DNA of 64,000 nucleotides. It comes from Chiridota heheva (Eukaryota; Echinodermata; Holothuroidea; Apodida; Chiridotidae). Location of the stretch: contig JAIGNY010001510.1 of the NCBI GenBank assembly GCA_020152595.1, positions 2,837,501-2,901,500 on the forward strand, written 5' to 3'. The notes below the pieces were generated by a model. It was given only the letters and a program-made list of their open reading frames with translations, searched no databases and was not told where the DNA came from. Shown here piece after piece: positions 1 to 11,782 of the stretch (position 1 is the first letter of the stretch; each line of letters begins with the position of its first letter). Both the position numbers and the translations under genes were made by a program.

Positions 1-470
1 TTAAGAAATTTTATGAAAATTATATGGAGTATTTGCATTGTTCTGACCCGTGCATTAAATCCCCGTGATACACGAATTTGAGTATTTGGCTTAGTCCATA
101 TTTACGACAGGTGAATTTCTTAACAAAGCGAAAAACTGTATGCAAACTTTTCTCTTTTATCATTCTTTTTTGTTGTTATCTCATCACCCACATATACATA
201 CGTGGGGATGAGATATTGTAGTCACTTTGCTGTATAGGCAAATAACTGCCTATACCACCTACACTACATAGCCATCCCCCTTGATATTTGGGGGCTGATA
301 CGATGACCTCATGTTAGGGGTTAGGGGTCATAAGTTTTTGGAACGGGACAAAATTGGGTGATTTTTGCGTCTGTCCATGTATTTGTGTTTGTGCGTGTGT
401 GTGCGTATGCAACAATTAATTTTGTGTCGCTTTTAACTCAAAAACTGTAATACACACTTAAATCAAAATT
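1..470. other. No gene seen
   Basis: AT-rich sequence with no splice-bounded open frame on either strand. It leads into the AGGTCA-rich repeat that follows. A short GT-rich stretch lies near 385-410. Confidence 0.5.
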
Positions 471-1790
471 GGTGGACGGGTAACCCTGGTCCGGTCTGCT
501 CCAAGGTTTTGGGATGCCAAGGTCACAGGTCAAATGAAACAAGTTTTTGGTGATGGCTGTATCTTTTGAAGGAATTACTTGGTATCTTTACAAATTACAT
601 AGGTGGGTAGGGTTTAACATTTTAACAAAAATTAAAAATAATTGGAGATCAAAGGTCAAAGATGAAGGGTCAAAGGTGCTACGAGTACTTTTTATGCAAA
701 ATTGTGCGACATTTTAAACTCACAAAGTACAAGACCAACCCTATGCTGTACCATGATACCTTGATACGTAAATTATTTGTGTCCCGTAGACACTGGGGTC
801 AAAGGTCACAGAGCTATTGACCACTTCACCATTCTCCCCTATACTTATGGAATGGTGAGTGTGACGTGAGCATGAATGGTGTCATACAGTAGGGTAGGAT
901 AAATGTGAAAAATTTCAGATGTTGTTTTAGTCATTAGGGTCAAGAGTCAGTGGTCAGAGGTCAAATATGTGATTATAGGGGGTAATTAGGCCTATGTACT
1001 AATTTGTACATTTTTGTGCCACTTTAAATTCCGAAAGTGCAAGACCTATACCAATCCTATGTTTGTATCATTATACATTTGGTACGTGAACTTGTGTCCC
1101 GTAAACTCTGGGGTCAAAAGGTCAAAGGTTACAGGTCAAATGAAATTTGTTATTGGAGATGGTTGTATCTTTTGAAGGAATTACTTGGTATCGTTACAAA
1201 TTGCCTAGATTAGTAGGGTTTAACATTCTAACAAAATTTTAAACAATTGGGGGTCAAAAGGTCAAAGCTCACGGGTCAAAGGTCAAATACGTGCTTTTAT
1301 GCAACATTTTGCGCCATTTTAAACTCAAAAAGTACAAGACCTATGCAACCCTATGTTGTACTATGATACCTTGGTAAATGAATTTGTGTCCCGTAGACTC
1401 TGGGGTAAAAGGTCAAAAGCTAAAGGTCACAGAGCTAATGACCACTTTTCACCATGTCCTTTTATAGCTATGGAAAGGTAAGTGTGACGTGAGCATGAAT
1501 CGTGTCATACAATACGGTACGATGAATGTGAAAAGTTCAGAAGTTGTTTCAGTGATTATGGTCAAGGGTCAGAGGTTAGAGGTCAAATATGTTATTTTAG
1601 GTGGTAATTATGGACTAATTTGTACAACTTTTGTGCCACTTTAAATTCCAAAAGTGCAAGATCTATACCAATCCTATTTGTTTGTATCACATGGTACATG
1701 AAATTGTGTCCCGTAAACTCTGGGGTCAAAATTTCAAAGGTTAAAAGTGACAGAGCTAGTGACCCTTTTAACCATTTCCCACATAGTTAT
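471..1790 (+). repeat. ~610-bp-period repeat rich in AGGTCA half-sites
   Basis: About two tandem units. The block GTATCTTTTGAAGGAATTAC occurs near 561 and again near 1169. The block GTGACGTGAGCATGAAT occurs near 859 and near 1480. Each unit carries several GGTCA/AGGTCA half-sites, for example GGGTCAAAGGTCA at 796-808 and AGATCAAAGGTCA at 646-658, which have the spacing of a DR1 nuclear-receptor element. A reverse-orientation copy lies at about 29421-30470, so this is a dispersed family. No coding potential is seen. Calling the half-sites regulatory is inference. Confidence 0.8.
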
Positions 1791-2866
1791 TAATATTAGC
1801 TATTTCCCCTAGTATGCTATATGCTTAATGTGATGGAATCAGCAACTCCATGGATTGCTTTCTTGTTTTTTTATGCATTTAAAACAATCTAACACGGGAA
1901 TTTTATAAAAAGATGGATGTTTTGGCATCGTGCTTATATGCGTATTTAATAAACGCTTCAAAGAATTTTTCACTCGCAAATGACCCTCCGAAAGTCGGGT
2001 CATTCTATTCGAACCAAAGTCCTTTGCCCCGTGCATTAAATACGCACATAAACACTCCGCCTCAACATTAATCTTTAATTATCAATCACTTATCATATAT
2101 AAAGGTAATACGCGCGCGCATTGTTGCTTACAACTTCTTTTTCCCGCAACTCCAGCTGATTAGATGGGTAACAAAGGGAAAATTCTCCAGCAGTTGATTG
2201 GTCTAAGTACTGGATAAAACACATGGGACACTCTACTGCAAAGATATGTTACAATATATAAGAGCATTCTGTGGAATGCGTTCAAATACGGTGTACGACA
2301 TGGCAGCATGGTTGCAGTCATTTTTGCTATGACACAAATGCTTTCTTCGAGCTGAGTAGTGTGAAGTCATTGCGATATTGACGCGCTTATCGTTATGCAA
2401 AGTGAGATTGTCGTCCATCAAATTTCGCATCAACCTCGGCTACTTTTGTATAAGATGCATAAATTAAAAGAAAAATGTTTTCGAGGCGGAACTTTTCTTT
2501 TTTCGGTTAGGCTTATTGCATCATACATAAGAAAACCTGTAAATTGAATCAATTTCAAATAAACGAATGCCTAAATTGACCTTTCTCCCTCTGATCACAC
2601 AATTGAAACAAAGTATGAAATAAACAGTCGTTTCTTTCTTCTGCTTTGCTTCTAGGTGAAAAGTATAACTTATAGGGACCTGTCCACGATTAAAACAAGT
2701 CTCCGAAAAGTCCATGTAAAGTTAGACCCAATGTGAGAACAAAGACCTACAGTTGAATACGTTTCATAACTCTGCGTAATATCAATTTAAATCAGTGATT
2801 TTGTTTCCAAAAGCATTTTTCTTTATCTTACTAAGAAATAAACAAAAGAGAGAAATTTGTATTAAC
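1791..2866. other. No gene seen; downstream intron of the minus-strand gene
   Basis: No supported exon was found. If the minus-strand gene continues to the left, this is its intron following the donor at 2866-2861. A small CG-rich patch lies near 2110. Open frames at 1839-2036, 2233-2433 and 2521-2715 lack splice sites or recognisable content. Confidence 0.45.
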
Positions 2867-3045
2867 CTTCAACTCCTTTAAGATCAGAACAAACAAAGTC
2901 ATCTTTGTCTGCAAAGCAGTTTGCATTTCCTTCAGCAACATTTTATCAATCTTGTCGGCGCCTGTGTTCAAAATTTTCCAGAGAGAATCTAAAAGATTCC
3001 CATATCGCATAAGTTCAGATAGATGGAATTTTGCGGCATTCTTTT
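2867..3045 (-). CDS. Exon of unidentified minus-strand gene (helical segment)
   Basis: On the minus strand an acceptor (..ATCATAG) precedes 3045 and a donor (AAG followed by GTTAAT) follows 2867. The 179-nt exon is 2 nt plus 59 codons. The preceding exon (4040-3848) ends with one spare nucleotide, so the two join in frame and give Glu at the junction (..RNLE-E-KNAAKFH..). The translated segment looks largely helical and amphipathic (for example LLDSLWKILNTG, then DKIDKMLLKEMQ), then ends in a hydrophobic stretch (TLFVLILKEL). I do not recognise the family. It exits in phase 0, so at least one more exon should lie further left or outside the window. Splice sites and phase are seen directly; that this is expressed protein is inference. 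The exon falls below the usual ORF length cut-off and would be missed by simple ORF calling. Confidence 0.6.
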
Positions 3046-3847
3046 CTATGATTTATGTAAAAGTATACATCAGCCGCCAGCAAGAATACGTGAGTGAATA
3101 AATGTATGAGGGAGGTTCAATGAATTTTGTGGATAATTGCAATTTTTGCAAATTAGAATGGGAAAGACAGAGCATTGCTCCACAGCCAGTCAACCTCCTA
3201 CTTACACAGATAGACAACTCACACAGAATGATGTCGTGAATATTCGCCTCATGTTGAATAGATACTGTATATGGCTGTATTTGCCTATACTATGATTGTT
3301 ATTTGTGTTAATTTATAGGTACTGAAAAAGTGATGATCTGTTTGCATCAATTGGCATGCCCTATTGGCATGCTATAATCGTCACCCCGTATACAGACAGC
3401 CTATCTATGATTACAATTTAACCGCTCCCTCCCTCCCCCCTCACCCCCCCCCCCCACACACACGCACCTCAGCGTCCTCTAAAGCTTTTAACATTACTGT
3501 GAAATTGTTTATAAGTCTCTATAAATAAATGAAAAATAGCTTATCACACTCGAGCGCATCAGTTTTTAGAGAATCCCAGATTTTTTATATTTTTTTTTTT
3601 AAGTACCGTATTTTTCTTTCGGATCAGTCATTCAGCGTTCGTACTTGTGCTCGGCGTTTCTTTCTACTTTCTACCGAAATACGAACGATTGCTTCCGAAA
3701 GTTGTGAACTGTTCAATACTTATTATGCCTGATGTGATCAACCTCATCCGGAACTCTGCACATTACTTTCCCAACTGGTTTCGGGTTATCTGCTTATAAG
3801 CTATTCATTTTTTTGTACCGAGTCTAAAAATGGCGTTAATGTCTTAC
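3046..3847 (-). other. Intron (802 bp) of the minus-strand gene
   Basis: It runs from donor GTAAGA (3847 leftward) to acceptor TAG (ending 3046) on the minus strand. It contains a C-rich tract at about 3424-3470 and a T run near 3590. A frame open at 3529-3732 on the plus strand has no supporting features. Confidence 0.55.
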
Positions 3848-4040
3848 CTTCCAAATTCCGGATGAAAGAGTTGTTGAGGTCATCAACCTTGCATTGCATT
3901 GTGGGATTGCCACTCAGGTTGATCACTGGCGGTTTCTTGCCGTCCTTGTTGTAACTCCACAGAGACCGTCGAGGAAGCAGATTGAAGGAGCCGAGGTGAT
4001 ACCCCGCCTTAGCTTTTACGTGGAACAATGATAATGGCAA
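3848..4040 (-). CDS. Exon of unidentified minus-strand gene
   Basis: This 193-nt exon has strong borders on the minus strand: a pyrimidine-rich acceptor (CTTTTTTTCAG) immediately before 4040 and a donor (GAAG then GTAAGA) after 3848. It is open for 64 codons plus 1 nt, entering in phase 0 and leaving in phase 1, which fits the exon at 3045-2867. The peptide includes LPLSLFHVKAKAGYHLGSFN, then a basic and proline-containing section (KDGKKPPVINLSGNP), then MQCKVDDLNNSFIRNLE. I do not recognise the family; the LSGNP stretch is superficially like part of a leucine-rich repeat but no repeat series is present. Codon use and splice quality make this the best-supported exon of the gene. Confidence 0.65.
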
Positions 4041-4224
4041 CTGAAAAAAAGACAGATATACGAAATCTTCACCATGGGGATTCTTGAAAATACATACACA
4101 CATTAGTACATATATAGTTTATTATATTATAGATATGTTGCCTCCGAAACTTGCACTTATTATCTTTGACTAGCCTCTCGAGTTGGTCCAGGGAGTGCAA
4201 TTGCACACACTTTACAGTACATAC

Positions 4225-4305
4225 AGATTCACTGCTGACGGTTGAAATTGTTGTAATGGTGAAGTTCCACTTTTCATCGGGTTTTAGCCAAACCCTGCTT
4301 TGGAT
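4225..4305 (-). CDS. Possible small upstream exon of the same minus-strand gene
   Basis: This is a candidate 81-nt, 27-codon, phase 0-0 exon. A good donor consensus (TCT then GTATGT) follows 4225. The proposed acceptor (GGGAG before 4305) lacks a pyrimidine tract, which is the weak point. It would encode a peptide beginning IQSRVWLKPDEKWNFTITTI and would join in frame both to 4040-3848 downstream and to 18840 upstream. The reading frame stays open past the donor, so the true exon could be longer or absent. Confidence 0.3.
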
Positions 4306-5541
4306 CTCCCATATGATATTTTTTTTTTGAGTATGCAACGTAAAAAAAGATATTTAAAAACATTGCTGTTTTTTCTATGCTTGTATGTTATGCAACGACT
4401 CGAAAAAAGTTAAAGTGGTAAGATTCTCATCTCCATTCAAATCATAATTTTGGTTAATAACTAAGAACCTCAATGTATATTTTATTTTGCTATACTCATA
4501 TACTTGCTATTATGGGCCGGTGGCCTATATTTGATTCAATAAATAGCTTGCCCTCTTTCACCCCCTCCCCCAACCCACAAACACACTTCTTTTTTTTCGT
4601 TTTTTTTTAATATAAAGTGAAGATGCATGCAGGTTTGACACTTGAAATGCAGGTATTGCATCTAACTAGCCTTTATTTTCGGGAAAACCCATTTGACATT
4701 CTAACTTTTCCCCAAGTATGTAAGTTTTGAGTAGAAAAGGCGCTCCACAAGTGGTTAATAAAGCGGCCGTGTGCGTCTTTCAAAAAAATAATTCAATGAC
4801 GGTGATCGTTATATCAAAGAGCGTGACGTCATTCGTCCTATACTACGTATTCATACGTATGGGCCGAAGGCCGAAACTTCCTATACATACAGTGTGGGGG
4901 GAAACGTGATGGTTTATGTTGCCAATTTTATTCCAGCATGCTTTTTCGTACATGCTTTAAAAAGCACGGTATACATTTAAGTGAATGATTGATTTCGTAA
5001 AAATTGGTATACGAGTCTAAAATTGAATATTTGTCGATTTTATTTTGCATTATTTTTCTGGATACAATTTTTCATTCAGTGCTCTTCATGTTTTAAGTCA
5101 ATTTAAGATGTATTTGTTTGAGACTAGTACGCGCATTGCGGGAAGATAAAATGCGTATGTGACAAGTTCTACTCGAAAATTACTTGGATTGATCACTAAA
5201 TACACGTAAAATGTTTTATTTTGGCTTATTTAACTAATAAGTTCCAACGAAACACTTCAATTTGATCAGAAATTAGTGCGCAAAATAGTATTAACCAATA
5301 ATTTGTACAATTTGGTAATTGTGAAAATTGTATTGTTTTTCTTTCGCAGGGACATTAGTGTTACGGCTCTGACATAAATCAGTCATCAGTCGCAGTGAAA
5401 CCTCATCGACGTCGGTTATTTTACTCTAATTATTGATTAAATGGTTAGAATAAAGGTTTTTAACCTTAGCTGTTTAATTATCTGTAGGGCCTATCTGGAT
5501 ACGTCTGTCCAGGAAATTAACTTATGCAACAGGGCCATAGA
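4306..5541. other. No gene seen; part of the large intron
   Basis: AT-rich, with short T runs near 4585-4610. No exon candidates with splice sites were found on either strand. Confidence 0.45.
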
Positions 5542-6182
5542 CAGGGGCGTACTGGCTACACGGGCATTTGGGCAATGCCCGGTGGGCCGGTGGCCTCGTG
5601 GGCCGGTGGGCCGGGGAGCCGGGAAAAAATTACAGCTCTTTTTCATAAAAGTTAATAGAAGGCGCTGCGGGGCATGGCTAAATCTCTGAGAAGGAGTCTA
5701 GTCTAGACTGTGTATTGAAAGGTGGTTTAAGTTGTTCACAATGGCCCAAGAGCATCTTGAGGCGTTCATGTTGATGTCTGTAGAAAAAAGGATCTTGACA
5801 CTAAAAATATCATTGATGGTGTGGCTGCCAGAAGCAGCGAATTGCGTAGGCTCCTACTCTCGTAGACAAGACATGTACTCGTGTTATTGCACATATATCA
5901 TCTTGTCGGTCATGTAATTTGTTTACGTTTAAAAATTTCGTGGTTTCGTAGTTTTGCTTCTGAAAATTAGTTTTGGGTCTTTTTTTAAAGGATTATTGTA
6001 ACCTAAAATTTAGAATTATAGCACCATTTTGCATCTAGACATTCCTTAACTTTAAAAAAATACCACGTCCACTCAGACCTGCCCACAGGATGGCGATCAA
6101 TATATAAGTAACATATCAATGAATAATGGGCCGGTCCATGTGAAAAATGCCCGGGCCGGTTGCAAGACCCAGTCCGCCCCTG
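5542..6182 (+). mobile_element. Decayed hAT-type transposon with intact TSDs
   Basis: The left end starts CAGGGGCGTACTGG and the right end finishes CCAGTCCGCCCCTG, forming near-perfect terminal inverted repeats. Both ends are flanked by the same 8-bp sequence GCCATAGA (5534-5541 and 6183-6190). An 8-bp duplication with CAGGG-type ends is characteristic of hAT elements. Length is 641 bp, so the element is internally deleted and non-autonomous. Both ends carry CCGG-rich subterminal runs (GGGCCGGTGGCC and CCCGGGCCGG). It retains a fragment resembling the end of a transposase (5741-5865). Confidence 0.88.
5741..5865 (+). pseudogene. hAT transposase C-terminal (dimerisation domain) remnant
   Basis: Translation from 5741 reads MAQEHLEAFMLMSVEK. 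After a one-base shift in the A run near 5781-5790 it continues DLDTKNIIDGVAARSSELRR to a stop at 5863-5865. The pattern LEAFMLMSVEKDL followed by a short helix rich in Ala/Arg resembles the extreme C-terminus of hAT transposases of the ZMYM-like type. The rest of the transposase is missing. Position inside hAT termini supports the call. Confidence 0.6.
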
Positions 6183-6190
6183 GCCATAGA

Positions 6191-9100
6191 CCTATGCTTA
6201 AAGCTACTAACGTTAGTATTAACGTTAGTCCTGTAACTGTATGAGTAGGTTAGTGGGCCCCCGAATGCAGCTAAAGCATTTTCTTTTTCTTTATTATTTT
6301 ATTTTGCTTTATGATTTTTTTCTCATATCGTACGACTATTCACTCAATCTTAAAACCATTAAAGCCGTTTACATTTCAATCACAGCAGGTACCAAATATA
6401 TTCCACCTATTAAGTATCCCACTTTCTTTTACAAAAAAAGAAGCTTTATCTCTCTCGATAATCGCTGCACTGTATGTCTTAGTACTCTTAGTTCTTAGCA
6501 CTAAAATCTTATACTCACATTTTCAAAAGGTCTAAATTTTAAGCACCACTTCAATGAGTTATAAAAGACAATTAAGTAACAAAGGATTTACTAAAGAAAA
6601 CGTCAATGTCGTCCTGGCCTGTAGTAGGTCTTTATCACAAAATTTGCATAAAATATGCAAATTGAGGCCTGAGATTTAATCAATGTTTAAGCGATTTTGA
6701 TTAAATGTTTTGCTACTATGATGGTTTATATCTTAAAACAATTTAGTTATTTTAGCCTATACACAACCATATACATTTAAGCTGCTGAGGTAAAGAGATA
6801 CAAATTGAATTATGCCCAGTATATTCCTTTTCACATGCTGACATATTAAAATATAATGGTCAACTATTTGTCACTATTATATATACATCTACTTTAGATG
6901 TATACCTGACATTATATTGTTAAACCTGGCAAATATTTGCTACTCTTATGTGCATCTACCTCAGATGTCTACCTGCCACCTTTTTAAACCTTAAACAAAA
7001 TTGCCACCCTTATCTACTTTATATGTCTACTGGATGTTTTCTTTAGATGTCTAACTCACATCTTTAGCTGTCTAATAGATATTATCTTTCATAGTTAACC
7101 ACAAGAATGAGGTACTGCTTTAGTAACCTGTTAGGCTGTTATACAACGAATATAGAAAAATAATATAGGCTAGTAATACAGCTATGTAAAGTGTGCATGT
7201 AGAGCTTCATATCTAAGCCTATGTTTGTTTGTGTTGAATAATAGCTGTAAGAAATGTATAATCATATATATAAGCAAATTAAAAGTACATTTATATCTTC
7301 AATAAGTCGATTCAAAAAAAACAGACATAAGATACCTACTAATTTAAACTAAAATACATTCATTAAAAACAATCATGCACAGCAGATGCACTATGTTGTG
7401 GTTTTTACGTGTTACCCCTAATTCATTTCACGCCAAGTAATACACAACAGTGGCCATCAACCTTTTTTTTAAAAGTTTGTTGTAATTCTCAATTTAGCAA
7501 CAACTTCTTATTATTGTACAGTATATATTTAATGAAACTTGCTTTATTCCAAATAAAAATGCCTTTGCAAACACACACACACACACGGCTATTGGCAATC
7601 TCTAAATCACATATTGTATGCCTATGTATGACCCCTTGGATTGAGTTTGAAATACTGTACACAACATTACAACTTATCATCTAATATGGAAGAATGTAAA
7701 TATTAACCTTACTCAATTTTACAGGTTGTTTAACAAATAATGCAGAAATAAAAATAATAATGTGCTAATATATTTAAAGATATAAATATATTTGTGAAAT
7801 TGTAAATGAAATAAAAATTAAAACATGTATAGCATTATGTTTAGGCTAAGCTTAACAGGTGAGTTGCATAGGGTTGTTTTATTTAATCAATTCTTTTGAA
7901 GTTAAACTACAATATAAGGCAGATTGGCATCTTGACCGGTAAAGTTTGGAGGCATATAGAAACAAAGTTACACTTATTTCTTCATAATCTTGAATATATC
8001 ATAATGATACAAATCATGGAGTTGCCATTTTCTACTGGCAACTACATGTACTATTAGGTTACATGAAGTGTAAATTATTCACTTACAACATATTTCTTTC
8101 AATAGCTGTAGGTCTACCTGAGTTTTCTATTAACAAGTTAAACTTAAGTTACTGAAATGATTGTATTCACTAAATTGACCTATTGTCAGCCTGATGAAAT
8201 GTGCAATATTAATTAAAAGTTCTCTGATGTAAGTGCTGTTCATCTTCCAATGTGTCAAATACTTTTGATATTTGTTCTTGAACATCTTTTTGAAAAGAAT
8301 TATAAAATAGCTGTTAATGTTTATGTAAAACACTAAAATATATTTTTATTTTTAAAGTTGGCTTAATGGTAACCCATGAACAGTTTTAGCTTTGAAACAA
8401 TGTATTCATACTTTGCTAAAACAGCTAGGATTAATAAAAGTAATTGGATATACCATAACGATAGTAAAAACTTAAACAAGTGAAATATGTGTTAATAATA
8501 TTTGTATACAATGCAAAACAAAGCATTGCTGTGAGTTGTATTTACAAAGTGCCTGACAGTAACTTACATATAACCATGACATTAAAACTTAATTTGTAAT
8601 AACCTTGTCATTGCATGCTGAGGTAATTAATTCTTAATAGCAGATTTATTAAGAACTATGCACTCTCTTTCAGTAATTCTATGGCAAAATTGTGGTGTTT
8701 CTTATACCTAAAATCAGCAAACTTTGTGAAGTATAGCACTGATGAAAGTATAGTAACTGCGGTGGGTCTTAATGTTAATGTTTCTTTTTCTTATTATTTG
8801 ATTTATTTCATAATACTTTTCAATTTCTTGTTAAAACATACAAGAAATGTAAGTTTTAGACAGGGAGTGGATGGCACTAGGCACTTAGATTTGTACGGTA
8901 AATTTAGTTAACTTGAGGAGAAAATTTATAGTCTGTGTAGGCCTAAGCTAAGGTAAACAATTTTTGTGACTGCTTAGTCTCCCATCATAATTCAAGTAAC
9001 AATTTATTTTTTCAATTTAATTATTGCACGTAGACAAAACATTTGTCAGTTTTGTCTAAATTGACATTTAACCTAGGCCTGGTAGGTCTACGCCCGCCGC

Positions 9101-9734
9101 CCGTGGTGGAAATATCCCCAGAGTAGGTCTAACGTTAACCTTGGCTTACCTCGAAATTTGTTAGGACCATTGATGCGGCTTCTTCTAAATTTGACAAAAA
9201 TCGATTTAAATTATTCATACGTACGCCAAAACCCATGTATATTGAGTATAAACAAACCTATTCTATGATGAAATCATTCGGGAAATCATACCAACATTTG
9301 AAAGTTATGCCAATCTAATTTTAAATTATCTCGCAGAACTGGAACAACGCAAGTGGTAGGCCTAAAGTTAGTGACAAAGGGATTCAACGTTAATTCTGTA
9401 ATTTATTACTTTTGTTTTGATAAAAATGGTTCCCGTCCTCCAAAAAAATTAAAATCTTGAAAAGAAAATTGGTTGGTTTTCATGTCTGCACAACGCCATT
9501 TAATCTAAACGGAAATGTTAAAACAGCAATTTTCAGTGGAATATAAAATATTTTAAAAACTCGTTCTCTATCGTATCTTGTCGTTTTCTCCTTCGGCCCA
9601 ACCGGTACGCTATCATCCAGTCACTCGGCCCAATACGCATGCACTGTCTACATCGGCCTCGCATAGTTGACCATGCTGCAACAATTATGGCATCCATAAA
9701 TGCATCACAATTTTTTGTATATTAGTTTCGGCCT
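6191..9734. other. No gene seen; AT-rich intronic sequence
   Basis: Strongly AT-rich with a short (AC)n at about 7570-7590. No frame has matching splice borders or recognisable domains. The open frames near 6241, 7409 and 8681 are judged chance. A 24-bp block CCTAAAATCAGCAAACTTTG near 8707 recurs near 38517, so a small dispersed repeat may lie here. Confidence 0.45.
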
Positions 9735-10500
9735 ATAGAGGGATTCCATCACGTGACTCTAACTCAACTGGACTCCATTTTGCCGAGCAGCGGCGTTGTT
9801 GCGTTTCACGCGTCTTCACATAGCTTAGTTACATCACACATACAACAAACAATACTACATGCTAACCTACCAGTACCAGTTCAGCGAATTTTACTGATTG
9901 CAGCGTTTTGCTCGCTTCCGATTTTTCTTCATATTTTCCTTAAGTAAGTTATATTTTTACCGGGTATATGAAGAGTAACTTTAACGCCATCTGGTTGTTC
10001 GATTTTACTCAGACAAAGCCTACATACCAGATATAAAGTGCTCACTGCAAATTCTAGTGTGTAAGACTAGGTTGAAAGCTCAGCCGACAGAATCTTAAAC
10101 CGGCGGCCGGGTGTCCTTCGTATGACATCATACCTAACCTAAACCTAACGTAACCTAAACTTAACTTAACATAAACCTAACCTAACCTAAACCTAACCTA
10201 ACCTAAACCTAACCTAAACCTAACCTAACCTAAACCTAACCTAAACCTTCTAAATCTAAACCTAACCTAAACCTAACCTAATGACGTAGTATTGACGTCA
10301 TAAAAAGACACCCGGTTGAAGATCCAGTCAAACGCGTTGAGAGCCCGGGTTGAAAGCCGTTGTATGGTACAGCAAAACCCACTTCAAACGTCGATCAGGA
10401 TCAGATAGAAATCGAAAATGTCTTTTTATTCCCCGCACACATCTATTAATGCAAGCAACGGCACAGCAAGATTCCAACATAATTACCTTGCAAAAATAAT
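9735..10500 (+). repeat. Dispersed repeat family, copy 1
   Basis: It matches 41779-42418 along its length: shared blocks include TTTCACGCGTCTTCACA, CAGCGAATTTTACTGATTGC and CGATCAGGATCAGAT. The two copies differ by separate insertions: this one holds the MITE at 10080-10347, the other a SINE. No protein is encoded. Ends are defined only by where similarity stops; no convincing terminal repeats were seen. Confidence 0.75.
10080..10347 (+). mobile_element. MITE with internal telomere-like CCTAAC/CCTAAA array
   Basis: It interrupts the dispersed repeat exactly between two copies of GGTTGAAAGC (10070-10079 and 10348-10357); the homologous site at 42260-42275 is uninterrupted, so the duplication marks an insertion. 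Imperfect inverted ends pair GTGTCCTTCGTATGACATCA (from 10111) with TGACGTCATAAAAAGACACC (ending near 10312). The interior (10132-10281) is a run of CCTAAC and CCTAAA units, close to but not identical to the common metazoan CCCTAA telomere repeat. Confidence 0.75.
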
Positions 10501-11130
10501 CTGATATAACAACATACTAGTCTAATTAAATGTACAGCAGACAACAGTGGTTTTGATCAACAAATGGCGATATAAACAAAGTCACGGGGTCAGAAACACC
10601 CTAACACCATGGAGTTAAAGCTTTAACACCATAACACGTAGTATAGGACGAATGACTTCACACTCTCTGGTTATATCGTGGCAAACCAACCAATAAAATA
10701 GAAATTGTTCTAAATGACTACTTTTTCCACCAATATAATCGACTCGTTTGATTTGCTTTACAAATAATATAATGGTAACGTGGATTCCCACGTGCCCCCT
10801 CCCCCCTCTTCTTCCCTCTGTTGTTGCTTTTACATTTTTTCTCTCTCATATAATGATAATATATAATTCATACATACCTAGTATATAGAATATACTGCGA
10901 ATGATCATGCATTTTCCTGTGCTAAATTCATGAGCGCATTAAATCGTGCACGCACCTTGACAGCGCGTTTAAAATTTGTTGTTCTCGCGCAGTGTACAAA
11001 AAGCATAATTTGAAACGACGCGTGATAATTGTACGTGTGTTCATATTGTCATGATGTTAAAAAAATAATAAAAAAGTATTATTTTGTGCATTTTTTCAAT
11101 GTATTTCCCGATTTTTCCGAAAATTAGTCA
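10501..11130. other. No gene seen
   Basis: AT-rich, with a C-rich tract at about 10793-10815 and a GCGC-containing patch at 10930-11010. No coding or RNA features were found. Confidence 0.45.
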
Positions 11131-11743
<613 letters not shown>

Positions 11744-11782
11744 CTATATCAACTCATATCAACAAAATCGAAAAGCAGTTAG

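Noticed and set aside
4069-4224. Longer version of the candidate exon at 4225-4305 (continuing to CKFRRQ)
   Set aside because: No donor of the phase needed to join exon 4040-3848 was found in the extension; the GTATGT donor at 4224 fits better. It remains possible if an alternative exon exists.
5441-5689. 82-codon frame containing GRWPRGPVGRG
   Set aside because: It straddles the left end of the hAT element and is produced by its GC-rich subterminal repeats.
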